Part shown: positions 61,801-64,000 of the stretch, piece by piece | How the letters are laid out: each line of letters begins with the position of its first letter | Position numbering within the stretch: the stretch's first letter is position 1 | Assembly: GCA_027625915.1 (NCBI GenBank) | Contig: JANTQA010000008.1 | Coordinates: 9,921,001 to 9,985,000, forward strand | DNA length: 64,000 nucleotides | Source of the DNA: Anaeramoeba flamelloides | Lineage: Eukaryota > Metamonada > Anaeramoebidae | Direction of reading: 5' to 3' | Notes under the pieces: model-generated | Database searches by the model: none | The model's input: the letters and a program-made list of their open reading frames with translations, nothing else | What the model was told of the DNA's origin: nothing | Position numbers and translations under genes: made by a program

Positions 61801-63233
61801 ATAACCATTGATTCGATCAGTATTAATATTTAGCTTAATTTGATATTGTCAATTAACGAATAGAATCACCACTAACAAAAATGATTTTTTATGAAATGTA
61901 AAAAAAAATTCCCCAGCTTTTTCGGAAATACCTTACATGTTTTCCATTATATTGGAAAAATTTTCGAGATTAAACAAGCTATGAAAACGATTTGTTAGAG
62001 TACTAAAATTGGTGGTTATTTTTTCTTTTTGATCGAAAAAACATCAGATAAAATCGAGATCATAAAATTTAATATCTTTTTTTTTATGTAATACCATACT
62101 AACAAACAAACTGAATTACTAAGAAGAAAAAATAAATGGTTGTTAATGATTTTGTATATTTAAATAGTTTTATGAAGGATTGGGTTTAATAAAGATACTC
62201 TAAAATAAATTTGCCCTACTTTTTTGGAAAAAGCTTTTTGAAAAATTTTCTCTTCATTTTTTTTCTTCTTGGTTATATGCTTTTATAAAGATGTCTCGCA
62301 GAATGTTTGGTATTTTATGGTTGGGAATTTAAGAAACAATTGTTTAAAACTGGCAATTTAACAGATATTGCATAAAAACAAAAAATAAACTCAAGAGATA
62401 TTTTTCTTTGAATTGTGTTTATAAAAAATAAAAAAAGGAAAAATTGAAAACTTACTCTTCACCAAAAGAAAATGTAGCTAGAGCAGGAGGCAAGGCGTTT
62501 ATCAAAAACATTGCCTTCCCTGGTGCGCCTTTAATATCAAATATCATTTGAAAACCATAGCACGCAAGTGGGTAGACGAACAATTTAATTATTGCAATTA
62601 ATAATGCCAATTTCCAATCGCATGCAATGATTTTTTCTCGGTAACAGAACATTCCGATTGTGAGCATTGCGACTGGTAAAGTGACCGATCCAAGATATTC
62701 ATAAAATTCAGTAATTACATCTGGTACATAGAGCCCAGTTAATGAATATATAGTGCCTAAAACAACTCCAATAAGTAAGGTGTTTTTGGATACTTTTATT
62801 AATGTTAATTTCAGAACTTTGGATTGGAATGATTTATTTGAATACTTTTTTCTGTTTCTGTTTTCTTCATCATCATTCTTCGTTGTTTGGTCAGTTATTA
62901 ACAGAGTTGATTCACCAATAATATTTTCACTTGAACGCACGTTCTTTGTTGTTTTTAAATTGATGTGATTATTGGTGACACTTTCAGATTCACCATCCCT
63001 TGAACTTCCAGAATTGGATTTATCATCATTCTCATCAAAACTTGTATCTTCTGATAACAAATTCTCCTCATCAGAATTTGCTATTGTTTCCTCCTCTTTC
63101 AATTCTCTTTGCGCTTTTAATTTTTCACAAAGAAAGATATATAATGGTATTTGAACAAACCAATTTGGCACAGATGCCAGAATTGTATATATGAGAAAAG
63201 ATTTCCCATAAATTACAAGCATGATAGGCACTC
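58858..63233 (-). CDS. auxin-efflux-carrier (PIN-like) family transporter, 5' part missing
   Basis: A membrane transport protein of the Mem_trans family; plant PIN members export auxin, but the protist role is unknown. Two exons are visible, 62456-63233 and 58858-58969, joined by an intron of 3486 bases. The first starts after TTTTTAG with GVPIMLVIYGK, the family's mid-protein G(I/V)P motif, so N-terminal exons must lie beyond the window. A long polar, acidic loop (about residues 35-140 of this part) precedes the C-terminal membrane segments, including LPVAMLTIGMF and LINALPPALATFSFGEE. The small last exon completes E-YKLRTDILSTALIVETFLMV and a final membrane segment before TAA. Splice phase (2 to 2) and family alignment both support the long intron. 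Confidence 0.85.
59256..60145 (-). mobile_element. 5'-truncated LINE 3' end, longest copy
   Basis: The end of a non-LTR retrotransposon pol gene. One open stretch, 59839-60141, reads GVKLQMFKSICISQLFYGLV and further on IDVWINKKVTKFLK, typical of the region after the RT thumb. Downstream in other frames come LNRYSYVYDKNK, the CCHC knuckle CNLCKK...DHFLWEC and LLRFLNKNLEIRAV, then AAATTGATTTCCTCCC and a poly-A run (seen as T at 59256-59271). Several frame breaks; inactive. Protein segments match the copies at 11.5 and 32.0 kb. Flanking AT-rich runs hide any duplication. Confidence 0.85.
60178..60960. mobile_element. long palindromic element, arms of about 200-230 bases
   Basis: The left arm (60178-60410) and right arm (60735-60960) are near-identical inverted copies over GTCACCAAGGCGTATAATTT, ATCGGGTACGTG, CAGAATTCTTTTGAGACACC and TGAATCCAATTCTTTGAGAG. 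The inner part contains an end motif (GTGTCATCAAGTGCGTAGGG) and a hairpin (GGTTTTCCAGAATT, 60594) of the type seen at 10.5 kb, as well as the tandem GAATTCG repeat at 60437. The high arm identity points to a recent origin or gene conversion. Confidence 0.8.
60969..61040. other. compact two-hairpin segment, possible structured RNA or tRNA-like relic
   Basis: About 70 GC-richer bases fold as two adjacent hairpins, CCAGCC/GGCTGG (60985-61007) and GGAACT/AGTTCC (61007-61025, 7-base loop), closed by an outer stem AGAG-ATC/GAT-CTCT. On the minus strand TCGCATAATGG resembles an A box and GTTTAGATTCC a B box, but no standard tRNA cloverleaf can be drawn. Confidence 0.3.
61053..62235. mobile_element. 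DNA element nested inside an inverted copy of itself (A-B-A'-B')
   Basis: Four contiguous blocks of about 290 bases: A 61053-61345, B 61346-61645, A' 61646-61935 (complement of A) and B' 61937-62235 (complement of B). B-A' forms one element whose ends, TATTTCCAAGAAAGTGGGGC and the complement of GGTATTTCCGAAAAAGCTGG, are inverted repeats of each other. A and B' are the two halves of a second, opposite copy split in its middle. A solitary B-A' copy near 16.3 kb supports this. No coding frame. The block lies in the PIN-like gene's intron. Confidence 0.8.
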
Positions 63234-63589
63234 CTAAAAATTATAAATTAAAAATCATAAGTTTATGAAATACAAATTAAAAAAAAATCAATTGAAAATG
63301 TTTTTTAAAATCCTGTTAATAGAAAAAAGGTGAAAATAATATTTATTTTAATTAAAACTTGAAAGTAAAAAAGATCTTTTTAAAAATTAGAATAGTCTCA
63401 CAATTTTATAAAAAAAAATTTTTTCTTTGAAAAAATACCCAGAAAATCTATTTAATCTTATCAATCAAAATTATGAAATTTATTGTTTTTATTAGGAATT
63501 TTTCACCAAAGTTCTTCTGGTTGGAAAATTTAAGGTCCTAAAAATAAACTAATAATATAAAATCGAAAATAAAAATCCGTAAAATAGTA

Positions 63590-63603
63590 ATGCATACATA
63601 CAT

Positions 63604-63665
<62 letters not shown>
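63590..63665. repeat. compound microsatellite (CATA)n(CA)n(TA)n
   Basis: Seven or so CATA units, then about thirteen CA units, then TA units, in one uninterrupted block. Confidence 0.97.
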
Positions 63666-63666
<1 letters not shown>

Positions 63667-64000
63667 CAGCCGTTCCAACCCTACCATGAAATCTATGATA
63701 AACAGAAAATTCATTTTCTGGATCATACTTGACTTTTTATGACAGGATTTTATGGTTATGTGATAGCCTATTACAAACCGTGAAATTTTATAATAGAACT
63801 AAATTTTCACAAATAGAAAATATGAGAATTTGAATTTTTGAATATAAAACTTCTAAATAATCAATAATTTGGAAAAATTTTCAGGTTTTTGGTGAATCCT
63901 TAATTTCTAAAGAGCTTAAAATCAAAAGGCAAGACCATTTTAAAGAAATCATCAAATTCGATCTTCGATCTTTGGAAGCTTTGTTTTGAATTTTTGAATT
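63664..64000 (+). repeat. dispersed repeat, copy 2 of 49.66 kb
   Basis: Starts TACAGCCGTTCCAACCCTAC at the end of the (TA)n run and stays collinear with 49655-50000 to the window edge. It probably inserted at the TA run. Confidence 0.75.

Larger units (their letters stand above)
58970..62455 (-). other. 3.5 kb intron of the PIN-like gene
   Basis: Donor GTAAGT at 62455 and acceptor CTATAG at 58970 (minus strand). Read 5' to 3', the intron holds the nested A-B-A'-B' element, a compact two-hairpin segment, a palindromic element, and a same-sense LINE fragment with its A-tail, leaving about 290 bases before the acceptor. Almost all of its length is transposon-derived. Confidence 0.85.
63234..64000. 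other. upstream intron of the PIN-like gene (partial)
   Basis: The PIN-like exon begins with an acceptor, so this is probably intron. No earlier exon is visible; it contains the compound microsatellite and a dispersed repeat that runs off the window. If so, this intron is also over 750 bases. Confidence 0.55.

Noticed and set aside
62452-62457. Stop codon directly after FSFGEE as the end of the PIN-like protein
   Set aside because: The stop is formed by the GTAAGT donor; the missing last membrane segment is found in frame at 58858-58969.

Overview
The window is very AT-rich nuclear DNA, roughly four fifths A+T outside genes, from a eukaryotic microbe. Genes carry GT-AG introns. Most of these introns are 128-284 bases long and T-rich on the coding strand, with donors usually beginning GTA. 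Coding regions have Asn, Lys, Gln and Ser homopolymers, and short tandem repeats are common. A bacterial-type glycerol dehydrogenase beside BTB, LRR and PB1 proteins would suit a free-living anaerobic amoeba or amoeboflagellate such as an Anaeramoeba-like metamonad. That placement is a guess from style only. I saw no tRNA, rRNA, CRISPR array or telomere repeat.

Layout of the genes I can support. (1) 1.4-2.0 kb +: prefoldin subunit 1, two exons. (2) 8.3-13.6 kb +: CAMK/AMPK-like protein kinase, four exons, with a 3.4 kb second intron. (3) 17.7-18.8 kb -: glycerol dehydrogenase, intronless and GC-rich. (4) 22.9-24.3 kb -: four-TM membrane protein, five exons including a 25-base exon. (5) 28.1-28.6 kb +: TMEM128-like protein. 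(6) 33.9-34.9 kb +: leucine-rich repeat protein. (7) 36.8-38.3 kb -: PB1-domain protein. (8) 44.1-47.1 kb -: BTB-BACK protein with a C-terminal GATase/ThuA-like domain. (9) 54.4-55.6 kb +: SLC35F6-like transporter, intronless and GC-rich. (10) 58.9-63.2 kb -: auxin-efflux-carrier (PIN-like) family protein, 5' end outside the window, with a 3.5 kb intron. Weaker candidates are at 0.3-0.7, 43.6-44.0, 48.2, 57.8-58.1 and 58.2-58.7 kb.

Between the genes lie decayed mobile elements. The commonest is a palindromic MITE of about 195 bases with ends like CAGTCAGTTTCAC, flanked by TA, in about eleven copies. Three 5'-truncated 3' ends of one LINE family share a CCHC knuckle; one has a clear 17-base target-site duplication. 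There are also two copies of a roughly 480-base Tc1/mariner-like TIR element, several long hairpin elements, and at least five further dispersed repeat pairs, some of them decayed gene fragments.

The most striking region is the 3.5 kb intron of the PIN-like gene. It holds a same-sense LINE fragment, a 780-base palindromic element, a compact two-hairpin segment, and a block in the order A-B-A'-B' that looks like one DNA element inserted into the middle of an inverted copy of itself. The kinase intron of almost the same size was invaded by the same LINE family, again in the sense direction. No operon-like gene set is evident; the genes look like unrelated housekeeping, signalling and transport genes.
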